A DNA stretch of 64,000 bases, taken from positions 140,067 through 204,066 of the forward strand of contig JAQYDG010000001.1 in assembly GCA_028724265.1 (NCBI GenBank), written 5' to 3'. Both the position numbers and the translations under genes were made by a program. Shown here piece by piece: positions 53,815-64,000 of the stretch. Under the pieces are notes generated by a model, which was given only the letters and a program-made list of their open reading frames with translations, was not told where the DNA came from and ran no database searches. This stretch comes from Actinomycetaceae bacterium (GTDB lineage: Bacteria; Actinomycetota; Actinomycetes; Actinomycetales; Actinomycetaceae). Within the stretch, counting starts at the first letter, position 1. Every line of letters begins with the position of its first letter.

Positions 53815-55242
53815 GTGGCATTATTGACGAACATCCTGTCAGAAGTACCAATCTCGGCAACCGATAACGAGTGGATTCATCGTCTCGTTGGGGATTGGCA
53901 GGTGATATCGGATCTGGCGTTTGCCGATCTCCTCCTCGTTTTCGTCACAAAGGACGGTCGAACCATCGTTGCTGCTCATTGCCGTCCCGCAACGGCATCC
54001 ACACATTTCGATGACGATGTGGTGGGTACTGAAGGTGACTCCGATTTTTCTCGCCAGACGTGTTTGGTCATGTCCGATGGGCAAGTTCGTCAAACATCCT
54101 TCTTAGGAACCGTGGTGCAGCTGTACCCGATCCGCAATAGAGGGGGTATCCTCGCAGTTCTAGCTTTGGCACCATTCGGGCATATCGATCGCGTTCCCAA
54201 TCAGGTGACGAGCGACTACGAAACGATTACGCACGATCTGATTCGCATGGTGGGGTCTGGTGAGTTTCCATTGGACGGACCGAGCACGGGCTCCCATCAC
54301 GGCACTCCACGTGTGGCTGACGGCTTTGTTCACGTTGATGCTGATGGGGCAGTCCAGTACGCGAGCCCGAATGCGCTGAGCAACTTCCATCATCTTGGCG
54401 TGTCCGGAAGCCTCGTGGGACGAGTCCTCGTTGAGTCAGTCACGGCTGTTGCCGAGCAGAATTCCGAGGTTGACGAGGCACTGCCCGGTGTCATCATGGG
54501 CAAAGTTGCGTCGCTTTCGGAAATCGAATCTCATGGCACAATTGTGTCGCTCCGATCCATTCCGCTTACCGACCATGGAACGCGGCTGGGTGCGATTATC
54601 TTGTGCCGCGACGTGACGGAAATTCGGCGACGCGAAAAAGCATTGATGACGAAGGACGCGATCATTCGGGAGATCAATCACCGCGTCAAGAACAATCTTC
54701 AAACGGTATCGGGTTTGCTGCGTTTGCAGGCTCGGCGTGCAAAGAACGACGACACGAAGCAGGCTCTGGAAGATGCTCAGCAGCGCGTCTCGACGATCGC
54801 ACTTGTCCATCAAATTCTTTCGCAAACAATCGACGATCATGTGAAATTCGATGATGTGTTCAGCCCGATTCTGCGGCTTGCATCGGATTCGTCGGCTCCC
54901 GGCAGGGAAATACACACGCATATGGACGGGCAGTTTGGAACGCTCAATTCGAACCAGACAACATTTTTCGCAATTGCAGCCAATGAGCTCATCACAAACG
55001 CCGTCAAGCACGGATTGCCTGACGGGGGAAATATCTGGGTTCACGTATCCCGCGCCGATGATTTTCTTCAGCTAGATATCGAAGATGACGGTATTGGTAC
55101 CGATCCTGCCGCTATCGGTACTGGGTTAGGAACGAAAATTATTCGGAGCCTTGTTGCGGGCGAGTTACACGGCACAATTCATTGGGGTGCACGCGAAGGC
55201 GGCGGGACAACAGTCCACGTCACCGCGCATATCGATAAATAA
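53815..55242 (+). CDS. pdtaS: Sensor histidine kinase of the PdtaS type
   Basis: Cytosolic two-component sensor whose partner PdtaR binds RNA and antiterminates transcription in mycobacteria. The 475-aa protein has an N-terminal GAF-like domain (FADLLLVFVTKDGRTIVAAHC), a PAS-like domain (about 165-275; FVHVDADGAVQYASPNA), the HisKA_2 phosphorylation box EINHRVKNNLQTVSGLLRL (His289) and an ATPase domain (AANELITNAVKHGLPDGG, DDGIGTDP, GTGLGTKII). The GTG at 53815 is 6 nt after TAAGCT and no Shine-Dalgarno is seen, so it is likely leaderless. A PdtaR gene is not in view. Confidence 0.92.
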   Translation: MALLTNILSEVPISATDNEWIHRLVGDWQVISDLAFADLLLVFVTKDGRTIVAAHCRPATASTHFDDDVVGTEGDSDFSRQTCLVMSDGQVRQTSFLGTVVQLYPIRNRGGILAVLALAPFGHIDRVPNQVTSDYETITHDLIRMVGSGEFPLDGPSTGSHHGTPRVADGFVHVDADGAVQYASPNALSNFHHLGVSGSLVGRVLVESVTAVAEQNSEVDEALPGVIMGKVASLSEIESHGTIVSLRSIPLTDHGTRLGAIILCRDVTEIRRREKALMTKDAIIREINHRVKNNLQTVSGLLRLQARRAKNDDTKQALEDAQQRVSTIALVHQILSQTIDDHVKFDDVFSPILRLASDSSAPGREIHTHMDGQFGTLNSNQTTFFAIAANELITNAVKHGLPDGGNIWVHVSRADDFLQLDIEDDGIGTDPAAIGTGLGTKIIRSLVAGELHGTIHWGAREGGGTTVHVTAHIDK

Positions 55243-55278
55243 AAAGCGCATCGATCAATAAAAAGCGTATTGATCAAT
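55241..55278. repeat. Tandem 19-bp repeat between pdtaS and whiB1
   Basis: Two adjacent 19-bp units (55241-55259 and 55260-55278), of the form AAAAAGCGYATYGATCAAT, differ at two positions. A third partial unit (AAAAATCGC) follows. The second unit supplies one arm of the adjacent terminator hairpin. Confidence 0.75.
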
Positions 55279-55296
55279 AAAAATCGCTACGCTTTT
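55261..55296. terminator. Bidirectional terminator between pdtaS and whiB1
   Basis: AAAAGCGTA (55261-55269) pairs with TACGCTTTT (55288-55296). The A-run on the left and T-run on the right allow termination in both directions, as expected between these convergent genes. Confidence 0.65.
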
Positions 55297-55320
55297 ATCG
55301 AGCTATCGAGCTATCGAGCT
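55297..55320. repeat. Triple 8-bp repeat at the whiB1 stop codon
   Basis: ATCGAGCT occurs three times in a row (55297-55304, 55305-55312, 55313-55320). The repeat array covers the stop codon of whiB1. Confidence 0.75.
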
Positions 55321-55583
55321 ACGCGTGTAGCGGCTGCTCTCTGTGAGCGCGCGCGTGCACGGCGGCGCTTGAGGCTGCGGCGCTCATCTTCGCTCATGCC
55401 GCCCCAGACTCCTGAATCCTGTCCATTGTCCATGGCCCATTCCAAGCATGCCGAGCTTACCTGACAACGAGCGCACACCCGCTTCGCTTCCTCGATCTGG
55501 GTAAGCGCAGAGCCCGAATTGCCAATTGGGAAAAACAACTCTGGATCCTCAGTAAGGCACGCTGCTCGGCTTCTCCAATCCAT
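55311..55583 (-). CDS. whiB1: WhiB1-type iron-sulfur transcription regulator
   Basis: A 90-aa [4Fe-4S] protein of the actinobacterial Wbl family, sensitive to nitric oxide and bound to the primary sigma factor in mycobacteria. Cysteines 9, 37, 40 and 46 give the C-x27-C-x2-C-x5-C ligand set. DPELFFPIGNSG and GQDSGVWGGMSEDERR match WhiB1. A basic tail follows. The ATG at 55583 has AGAGGAG 9 nt upstream and yields MDWRSRAACL, the normal WhiB1 N-terminus. An in-frame extension to 55664 is unlikely. CRP-like sequences lie upstream. Confidence 0.95.
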   Translation of the reverse strand: MDWRSRAACLTEDPELFFPIGNSGSALTQIEEAKRVCARCQVSSACLEWAMDNGQDSGVWGGMSEDERRSLKRRRARARSQRAAATRVAR

Positions 55584-55715
55584 TCTTAGAAACTCCTCTG
55601 ATGGGTGTGAGCGCGGTGCATGCAGAAAACGCGGTACGTCAGGGCGGACTAACATATCCACCATTCATCCGTGTCAACCCTGCAGTATCGCACACCACGA
55701 AAGGTAAACTTGATA

Positions 55716-55790
55716 TGCACACGTTGTGTACATGACTACTTTCGCAGTTTTTACAGACGAGGTAAAGAGTAAAAAACGTGAGATATTACC
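55716..55790. promoter_or_regulatory. Candidate CRP-type and palindromic sites between whiB1 and ligA
   Basis: The region holds an imperfect palindrome around ACAC-GTT-GTGT (55716-55732) and GTGAGATATTACC (55778-55790). The latter shares GTGAGATA with my recollection of the CRP site upstream of mycobacterial whiB1. A CRP-like regulator is expected because the window encodes an adenylate cyclase. Inference only. Confidence 0.3.
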
Positions 55791-55824
55791 AGTGTGTATA
55801 CAGTTGGAGGCCTTGCGAAAGTAA

Positions 55825-58494
<2,670 letters not shown>

Positions 58495-58548
58495 CGTTGT
58501 TCGGCACAAAGGCTGCTCGGCGCAAGAAAATGCCGAAAGGGAAGCTGC

Positions 58549-59844
58549 CTACAGAAGCGGCGCGAGTGGCCCTAAAACGCGCTCAGCGGCTTTCGCCAAT
58601 GGTGAGCGCGCTTCCCATACCTGGTCTGTGAGCTCAATAGCATTGCTCAAATCGAGGGTGAATATTTTTTCCATCGCGGCGGCAAACTGAGGCGAGTAAA
58701 TCTCCATATTCACCTCAAAGTTGCCGCGCAGGGAGAGTCTGTCGATATTCGCCGTGCCCACTGTGGACCATTTGCCGTCAACCGTCATCGTTTTGGCATG
58801 AACCATAGCGTTCTGATACAGGAAGATGCGCACACCGGCATTCAGAAGCCGTGAATAGTGCGGGCGTCCAACCCAATCAACATAGATGTGGTTGGAATAC
58901 TGCGGAATCAGGATACGAACGTCCACACCTCTCTGGGCAGTTTCCACAATCGTATCGATCAGGGGAGAATCAGGAACAAAATACGCCATCGTGATCCATG
59001 CGCGTGTTGTGGCGCGGCTCAGTGCATCAAAATACATGGACTCGATGGGATACACGTTTCTAGCCGGAGTGTTCACAACAGCCTGTAACCCTGAATTCCA
59101 GTCGTGTGTGCCCTCCGCTTTGAGCACGGGGTGCTTCGTCTTGCGGTAGGCATTCCACATTTCACGGAAGGTGTTGGAAAGCTCCCAGACTCCAGGGCCT
59201 TGGATACGAATATGGGTGTCCCGCCAATGCTTGGCATAGACGGTTCCGATATTGTAGCCGCCCACGTATCCGACTCGATCGTCAACAACCAGGATCTTGC
59301 GGTGATCCCGTCCCTTATCGCGGCTGCGTCCGGTAAACACTCCAGTGCGCACAAAAGGAAAGTTGATAGCGTGCATATGTGCCAGGCGAGGAAAACGTCT
59401 AAACCGAGGATCCTGGTTTGCGTTTCCCCACGTATCGAGAATCACGTAGACGTCAACACCCCGGCGTGCCGCGGCTATTAATGCATCCTTGAATGCGAGG
59501 CCGGTTTCGTCGTCCTTCACAATAAAAGACTCGAAGAACACAACGTGGCGAGCATGCGTAATATCGGCAAGCATCTCGTCATAGACGTCTTGCCCATAGC
59601 AATAGAGCGTGAGTGAGTTTCCGTCGGCGCTCACGTGTTGAGGTGCCATATGGGGAAATTCCCCGGTCAGCGGCGTGCGCCGTTTGCGGAGCGAATCGAT
59701 GGCCGTGATTGCGCCGAGTACTGCTGCCTGTGTGGCTACAAACCCTGCTGCGCTGGTACGCAGAGCCTTCATGACGCGCGATCTATCGAGCGAAGGTAGC
59801 CGGGCATCGCCGGGTTTGGGGGTCTGCTCACTTTGTATCTGCAC
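58549..59844 (-). CDS. Cardiolipin synthase-like phospholipase D family protein
   Basis: A 431-aa PLD-superfamily enzyme with two HxKx4D motifs, HRKILVVD and HAKTMTVD, the second followed by GKWSTVGTANID. This arrangement is that of bacterial cardiolipin synthases, which join phosphatidyl groups to phosphatidylglycerol. A hydrophobic segment (AAGFVATQAAVLGAITAI) near residue 35 may anchor it to the membrane. The GTG at 59844 follows TACACT by 6 nt with no ribosome site and is probably leaderless. A longer in-frame start at 59913 is less likely. Divergent from gatC. Confidence 0.88.
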   Translation of the reverse strand: MQIQSEQTPKPGDARLPSLDRSRVMKALRTSAAGFVATQAAVLGAITAIDSLRKRRTPLTGEFPHMAPQHVSADGNSLTLYCYGQDVYDEMLADITHARHVVFFESFIVKDDETGLAFKDALIAAARRGVDVYVILDTWGNANQDPRFRRFPRLAHMHAINFPFVRTGVFTGRSRDKGRDHRKILVVDDRVGYVGGYNIGTVYAKHWRDTHIRIQGPGVWELSNTFREMWNAYRKTKHPVLKAEGTHDWNSGLQAVVNTPARNVYPIESMYFDALSRATTRAWITMAYFVPDSPLIDTIVETAQRGVDVRILIPQYSNHIYVDWVGRPHYSRLLNAGVRIFLYQNAMVHAKTMTVDGKWSTVGTANIDRLSLRGNFEVNMEIYSPQFAAAMEKIFTLDLSNAIELTDQVWEARSPLAKAAERVLGPLAPLL

Positions 59845-59850
59845 ATTTCT

Positions 59851-59856
59851 AGTGTA
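59851..59856 (-). promoter_or_regulatory. -10 box TACACT of the PLD gene (leaderless)
   Basis: On the minus strand TACACT ends 6 nt before the GTG at 59844, with no Shine-Dalgarno. Confidence 0.4.
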
Positions 59857-59908
59857 GCGACGCGTACCATATAAAGATTGCAGCGCATTGAAATTGCTGA
59901 ACACAACG

Positions 59909-59914
59909 TACACT
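59909..59914 (+). promoter_or_regulatory. -10 box TACACT of gatCAB (leaderless)
   Basis: TACACT ends 7 nt before the gatC ATG at 59922. TTGAAA stands 15 bp upstream, a little close for a -35 box. No ribosome binding site precedes the ATG. Confidence 0.5.
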
Positions 59915-59921
59915 AAGAGTC

Positions 59922-60218
59922 ATGTCGTCTATTTCTACAGATAAAGTGCGGCGATTAGCCGAGCTTGTGCGCATAGCCCTCACTGAGGACGAAATCGACC
60001 ATATTTCCCAGGATCTGGGGTCGATTGCCGACTACGTGGCTCAGATTTCCGAAATCGTCACGCCGGACACACCCGTCACAACGCATCCGATGCCGTTGAA
60101 AAACGTGATGCGCCCGGACGAGGTTGTTCCTACACTCGACCGCGAAGAAGTTCTTGCTTCGGCTCCAGCAGCTGAAAGCGGAATGTTCGAAGTCCCAGCG
60201 ATCTTAGGGGAGGAGTGA
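59922..60218 (+). CDS. gatC: Asp/Glu-tRNA amidotransferase subunit C
   Basis: Small subunit that stabilises GatA and GatB in the complex converting Glu-tRNA(Gln) to Gln-tRNA(Gln), and Asp-tRNA(Asn) to Asn-tRNA(Asn) where needed. The 98-aa protein has [20 protein letters not shown] and the C-terminal [23 protein letters not shown] typical of GatC. The start ATG follows a -10 box by 7 nt. GatA begins three bases after its stop. Confidence 0.95.
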   Translation: MSSISTDKVRRLAELVRIALTEDEIDHISQDLGSIADYVAQISEIVTPDTPVTTHPMPLKNVMRPDEVVPTLDREEVLASAPAAESGMFEVPAILGEE

Positions 60219-60220
60219 CT

Positions 60221-61735
60221 GTGAACGACCTGATTAAGCTCACCGCCCTTGAATTGGCGGACAAACTGGCTGCAGGCGAAGTGACATCTGTTGAGGTGAC
60301 GCAAGCTTTCCTGGATCGTATCCACGCTGTTGACGGTCGTGTTCATGCCTTTCTCTATGTGGATGACGAGGGAGCGCTTGCGGCGGCGCGTGCTGTTGAC
60401 GAAGACCGTGCTGCAGGAAAGTCGCTCTCCCGTCTCGCAGGTGTTCCGATTGCCGTCAAAGACAATATGGTGACGCGCGGCGTACCGACGACGGCTGCGT
60501 CGCATATTCTTGAGGGCTGGATTCCTCCGTATGATGCGACTGTGGTGCTCAAGCTCAAGGCTGCGGGCATGCCGATCCTGGGCAAGACGAATCTGGATGA
60601 ATTCGCCATGGGATCCTCGACTGAGCATTCAGCCTTTGGTCCGACCCATAACCCTTGGGATCTCAGCCGCATTCCTGGAGGCTCAGGCGGCGGATCTGCG
60701 GCCGCAGTGGGCGCTTTTGAGGCTCCTTTAGCGTTGGGGTCGGATACGGGTGGCTCAATTCGTCAGCCTGCCGCCGTCACTGGCACCGTGGGAATGAAGC
60801 CCACCTACGGTGTTGTGTCGCGCTACGGCTTGATTGCCATGGGTTCGTCGTTGGATCAGATAGGTCCCGTAACGCGCAATATCGCGGATGCAGCTGCCCT
60901 CCTTGAAGTGATCGCAGGTCATGATGTGCACGATGCGACCTCATTACCTGACGATGTTCCTGCTTTTAGCCAAACGGTTGCCGATGCTCTTGCTGCAGAT
61001 CCCAATGCTGCTCCACTATCGGGAGTGCGCGTGGGTGTGATCGACCAATTGGCTGGCGACGGATATCAGCAGGGTGTGCTCGATTCGTTCGGCGCAGCGC
61101 TTGACGTCCTGGTGAGCCTCGGTGCTGATATCGTTCATATTTCTGCCCCTAGTTTCACCTACGCATTGGCGGCCTACTATTTGATTATGCCTGCCGAGGT
61201 GTCTTCTAACTTGGCTCGATACGACGGAATTCGTTATGGGCTTCGCGTCGAACCCAAGGAAGGCCCGATCACGTCGGAGACGGTGATGGCTGCCACCCGT
61301 GAGGCTGGCTTTGGTTTGGAAGCGAAACGTCGCATTATTTTGGGAACCTACGTGCTTTCGTCGGGGTATTACGACGCCTACTATGCATCTGCGCAAAAAG
61401 TGAGGACGCTGGTTCAGCGCGATTTCGCTTCGGCCTTCACCAAGGCGGATGTGCTCGTTTCTCCAACGGCTCCCACGGTGGCTTTCCCACTCGGGGAGAA
61501 GATTTCCGATCCTATGGCAATGTACGTCAACGATATTGCTACAATTCCTGCGAACCTGGCTGGAGTGCCAGCATTGTCGCTGCCCAGCGGCCTTTCTGAC
61601 GGTTTGCCTGTGGGATTCCAGATTTTGGCACCAGCACAGCAGGATGCTCGACTGTATCACGTAGGTGCCATCATGGAACGTGCGCTGGGCGCGCCGTTAA
61701 CTGACGCATCACCAGCTTTGGAGTGGGAGGAATAA
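60221..61735 (+). CDS. gatA: Glu-tRNA(Gln) amidotransferase subunit A
   Basis: Amidase subunit that frees ammonia from glutamine. The 504-aa protein has the Ser-cis-Ser-Lys catalytic elements: lysine in [12 protein letters not shown] and serines in [12 protein letters not shown] and [14 protein letters not shown]. Further family marks are [13 protein letters not shown] and [14 protein letters not shown]. The GTG at 60221 has GGGGAGGAG 6 nt upstream, better than the GTG at 60215. It overlaps none of its neighbours and is followed by gatB after 2 nt. Confidence 0.96.
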   Translation: MNDLIKLTALELADKLAAGEVTSVEVTQAFLDRIHAVDGRVHAFLYVDDEGALAAARAVDEDRAAGKSLSRLAGVPIAVKDNMVTRGVPTTAASHILEGWIPPYDATVVLKLKAAGMPILGKTNLDEFAMGSSTEHSAFGPTHNPWDLSRIPGGSGGGSAAAVGAFEAPLALGSDTGGSIRQPAAVTGTVGMKPTYGVVSRYGLIAMGSSLDQIGPVTRNIADAAALLEVIAGHDVHDATSLPDDVPAFSQTVADALAADPNAAPLSGVRVGVIDQLAGDGYQQGVLDSFGAALDVLVSLGADIVHISAPSFTYALAAYYLIMPAEVSSNLARYDGIRYGLRVEPKEGPITSETVMAATREAGFGLEAKRRIILGTYVLSSGYYDAYYASAQKVRTLVQRDFASAFTKADVLVSPTAPTVAFPLGEKISDPMAMYVNDIATIPANLAGVPALSLPSGLSDGLPVGFQILAPAQQDARLYHVGAIMERALGAPLTDASPALEWEE

Positions 61736-61737
61736 CG

Positions 61738-63234
61738 ATGGCTGAAGAATTGATGGATTATGACGAAGCCGTATCCCGTTTCGATCCGGTCATCGGCTTG
61801 GAAGTTCATGTCGAGCTTTCTACACACACCAAGATTTTTGACGGGGCACCAGTGACGTTCGGTGCTGAGCCCAATACGAACATCACTCCTGTTTCGCTCG
61901 GTTTGCCGGGATCGTTGCCAGTGGTGAATGAGAAGGTTGTGGAGTATGCGGCGAAACTAGGTCTGGCACTGGATGCCGAGATCGCAGAGTATTCGACGTT
62001 TGCTCGCAAGAATTACTTTTATCCGGATTTGGATAAGGCATATCAGATTTCCCAGAGCGAGTATCCGCTTATTATCGGTGGGCATCTGGATGTCGATTTA
62101 CCCGATGGTTCTACATATCGGTTCCCGATTGAGCACGCGCATATCGAGGAAGATGCGGGCAAGAATACGCATGTCGGCGGTTCGGATGGGCGTATTCAAG
62201 GCGCGAAGTATTCTCTAGTGGATTACAACAGGGCTGGTGTGCCTCTCGTTGAGATTGTTTCCGAGCCAGCCACAGGCGTGGGTGCGTATGCGCCAGATAT
62301 CGCCGGTGCCTACGTGCGTTCAATCCGAGATCTTGTCCGTGCACTCGGAGTATCCGAGGGCAGGATGGAGCGCGGCAATATTCGGGCTGACGTCAATGTG
62401 TCGCTGCGCGAGTCCCCGGACGCGCCGCTGGGAACGCGCACAGAGACGAAGAATGTCAACTCTTTCCGAGGTATCGAATCGACTATCCGATTCGAGATCC
62501 AACGTCAGGCGGCCATTTTGGCTCGTGGCGGAGAAATTCTGCAGGAGACTCGCCACTATGAAGAAGACGGCACTACGTCGCCTGGGCGCGTGAAATCTGA
62601 TGCTGATGACTATCGGTATTTTCCAGAGCCGGATCTTGTTCCGTTGACGCCGTCGCGGCAGTGGGTTGAGTCGCTACGGGACTCATTGCCTGAGCTACCT
62701 CGGGCGCGCCGCCATCGACTGCAGGAGGAGTGGAAGCTCTCCGATGCGCAAATGCGCGACATCGTCAACGCTGGTGCGCTCGACCTGATCGAGCAGACTG
62801 TGGAGGCGGGAGCATCGCCCGCAGGTGCTCGAAAATGGTGGATGGGCGATATTGCGCGATTCGTCAACGAGCATGAACTGACACTGGAGCAGGCGCCGGT
62901 AACGGTGGCCGACGTTGTTGAACTGGATGGGCTGATCCAGTCCGGGAAGCTCAATGACAAGTTGGCGCGTCAGGCTCTCGCAGGCGTTCTTGCCGGGGAA
63001 GGAACACCAGCGCAAGTCGCTGCGGCTCGCGGGTTAGAGATCGTTCAGGACGACGGCGAGCTGGAACGCCTCGTCGAGGAAGCGATTTCTGCTAACCCGA
63101 AGGTGGCGGACAAGTTGGCAGCAGGGAATATGAAGGCTGCCGGCGCAATTGTTGGTTACGTCATGAAGGCGACTCATGGCAAGGCGGATGGAGCACATAT
63201 CCAGGAACTGATCGCGAAACATTTCGGCCTGTGA
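61738..63234 (+). CDS. gatB: Asp/Glu-tRNA amidotransferase subunit B
   Basis: Kinase and tRNA-binding subunit that activates the misacylated tRNA and receives ammonia from GatA. The 498-aa protein has the cradle region [81 protein letters not shown], and a C-terminal YqeY-like helical domain ending [24 protein letters not shown] is 7 nt before the ATG. Last gene of gatCAB. Confidence 0.96.
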   Translation: MAEELMDYDEAVSRFDPVIGLEVHVELSTHTKIFDGAPVTFGAEPNTNITPVSLGLPGSLPVVNEKVVEYAAKLGLALDAEIAEYSTFARKNYFYPDLDKAYQISQSEYPLIIGGHLDVDLPDGSTYRFPIEHAHIEEDAGKNTHVGGSDGRIQGAKYSLVDYNRAGVPLVEIVSEPATGVGAYAPDIAGAYVRSIRDLVRALGVSEGRMERGNIRADVNVSLRESPDAPLGTRTETKNVNSFRGIESTIRFEIQRQAAILARGGEILQETRHYEEDGTTSPGRVKSDADDYRYFPEPDLVPLTPSRQWVESLRDSLPELPRARRHRLQEEWKLSDAQMRDIVNAGALDLIEQTVEAGASPAGARKWWMGDIARFVNEHELTLEQAPVTVADVVELDGLIQSGKLNDKLARQALAGVLAGEGTPAQVAAARGLEIVQDDGELERLVEEAISANPKVADKLAAGNMKAAGAIVGYVMKATHGKADGAHIQELIAKHFGL

Positions 63235-63361
63235 CGAATAGTCTGCGGCGAATATCGGCCGGTGAAGAAACTGCGTCCGGTGGCTATGCACGCTAGCTGC
63301 GTATGAACACGCGTGATGGCACATGGCAGCAGAGCGCGAGATCGGCCAAGCACAATCGCAC

Positions 63362-63399
63362 GAGGGATCCCTTGAAAATTTCGAGGGATCCCTCCTTTG
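63362..63399 (+). terminator. Terminator hairpin after gatB
   Basis: GAGGGATCCCT (63362-63372) pairs with AGGGATCCCTC (63384-63394) around an 11-nt loop, followed by CTTTG. AGGGATCCCT is also self-palindromic, so alternative pairings exist. Confidence 0.65.
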
Positions 63400-63411
63400 T
63401 AAGAACGTGGC

Positions 63412-63449
63412 GAGAGCTGGCATCGGGGCAGAGAGCTGGCCTCGGGGCA
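63412..63449. repeat. Tandem 19-bp repeat downstream of gatB
   Basis: GAGAGCTGGCMTCGGGGCA occurs at 63412-63430 and 63431-63449, with a single A/C difference. Adjacent to the terminator. Function unknown. Confidence 0.75.
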
Positions 63450-63646
63450 AGTAAGGCCTGCGCCTATGGGGTTCTATGAGGTTTGTCGCATTCGGCTAGG
63501 AATCTCGTCTTCGGAGTCTGTCGTGGCAAGTGGAGGAACGGCGACCTAAGAGCCTGGATGTTCCAACTACTCGTATAAAGTGAAACGGCGTTGTGGCGAA
63601 AAATAGGGCAAAACCAGTGGTGTGTTGTGGATCATGTGGTTTTGGT

Positions 63647-63676
63647 TTGACGTGTGGTGAAGTGTGTGGGTAATCT
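63647..63676 (+). promoter_or_regulatory. Outward promoter 1 (TTGACG-N18-TAATCT)
   Basis: TTGACG at 63647-63652 and TAATCT at 63671-63676 are 18 bp apart, near the housekeeping consensus. It points to the right edge and stands about 130 bp upstream of a second promoter. Confidence 0.55.
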
Positions 63677-63780
63677 TTTTACTCGTTGCGCGGTTGAGCT
63701 TCTGGTTCGAGCGGTGACTTGCTGGGGGTGAGTTCCTGGGGAGTTACGGTGAGAGTGTGAGTGAAATCCGGTGCGGCGGG

Positions 63781-63809
63781 TAGACAAAGTGAATACTTGA
63801 TGGTATACT
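63781..63809 (+). promoter_or_regulatory. Outward promoter 2 (TAGACA-N17-TATACT)
   Basis: TAGACA at 63781-63786 and TATACT at 63804-63809 are exactly 17 bp apart, a strong match to the housekeeping consensus. It is followed by at least 190 bases without a coding start. Tandem strong promoters with a long non-coding leader are usual for rRNA operons, but the RNA itself lies beyond the window. Confidence 0.65.
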
Positions 63810-64000
63810 TTTTCTACGCTCCTGCTTGTGAGGCGGATCTGAGATTTCGCTGAGTGGGCTGTGGGTTTGGTGTTTGGGTGCTGGATAGTGTGTTGATTGT
63901 TGATGGTGTTGTGGCGCGTCTTGTGGTGCTGCTGGCGATGTTTTGTGTTGTTGGTGGTGTTGTGGGGCGTGTGTTTTTTGTTTTTTGTGGGGCCATGATT

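Larger units (their letters stand above)
63235..64000. other. Gene-free right end with terminator, repeats and outward promoters
   Basis: 766 bp without a supported gene. In order it holds a terminator-type hairpin (63362-63394), a tandem 19-bp repeat (63412-63449), two rightward promoters (63647-63676, 63781-63809) and a strongly G/T-rich strand of about 150 bases reaching the edge. A leftward 60-codon frame here is only the Thr/Pro-rich complement of that skewed stretch. Confidence 0.6.

Noticed and set aside
63690..63730. GGTTCGAGC resembling a tRNA T-loop
   Set aside because: No acceptor, D or anticodon arms can be folded around it.
63814..63996. Leftward 60-codon frame, Thr/Pro-rich
   Set aside because: It is the complement of a G/T-skewed leader and has no ribosome site.

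Overview
This window looks like the chromosome of a moderate-GC actinobacterium, most like Actinomycetaceae (Trueperella/Arcanobacterium/Actinomyces relatives). The markers are a WhiB1-type Fe-S regulator, a PdtaS-type histidine kinase, DUF2505, actinobacterial seven-iron-type ferredoxin, UDP-galactopyranose mutase, GatCAB, PyrR, an unusually long LigA, and several genes whose start codon lies 6-7 nt after a TANNNT box (leaderless style). No phage, transposon, CRISPR array or tRNA was seen.

Layout. 1-473 is the 5' part of pyrR, read leftwards off the window and preceded by a PyrR-binding RNA hairpin. 860-8160 is a rightward azlCD-pyrCKDFEB block, in which PyrB carries the zinc domain of PyrI at its C-terminus. 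8445-12271 is an aminotransferase with a polar amino acid ABC transporter. 12405-13916 is a truncated, degenerate acyl-CoA-synthetase-like gene. 14139-20255 is a complete oligopeptide ABC system (permeases, a fused double ATPase, then the lipoprotein). 20594-31070 holds a PH-like membrane protein, TypA, a VanW-type wall protein, ferredoxin, a Maf-Nudix fusion coupled to a DUF885 hydrolase, and a class III adenylate cyclase.

31208-48356 is the most distinctive part, a cell-surface polysaccharide region. Two LytR-CpsA-Psr (LCP) ligases and glf flank a leftward operon. In transcription order it encodes a CMP-nonulosonate synthetase fused to a PseG-like domain, NeuB, a Wzy-like polymerase fused to a GT52-like sialyltransferase, a Wzx flippase, three glycosyltransferases and a large membrane protein. 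Together these encode activation, transfer, polymerisation and export of a sialic-acid-type sugar polymer. The LCP enzymes could attach it to peptidoglycan.

48665-63234 is mostly housekeeping: TauE/SafE permease, a tiny unknown gene, fumarase, dihydrofolate reductase, Hsp20, DUF2505, PdtaS, WhiB1, LigA, a cardiolipin-synthase-like PLD protein and gatCAB. The last 770 bp contain no gene but carry two tandem promoters pointing out of the right edge and a G/T-rich leader, possibly the start of an rRNA operon. All names come from reading motifs by eye. No database search was run.
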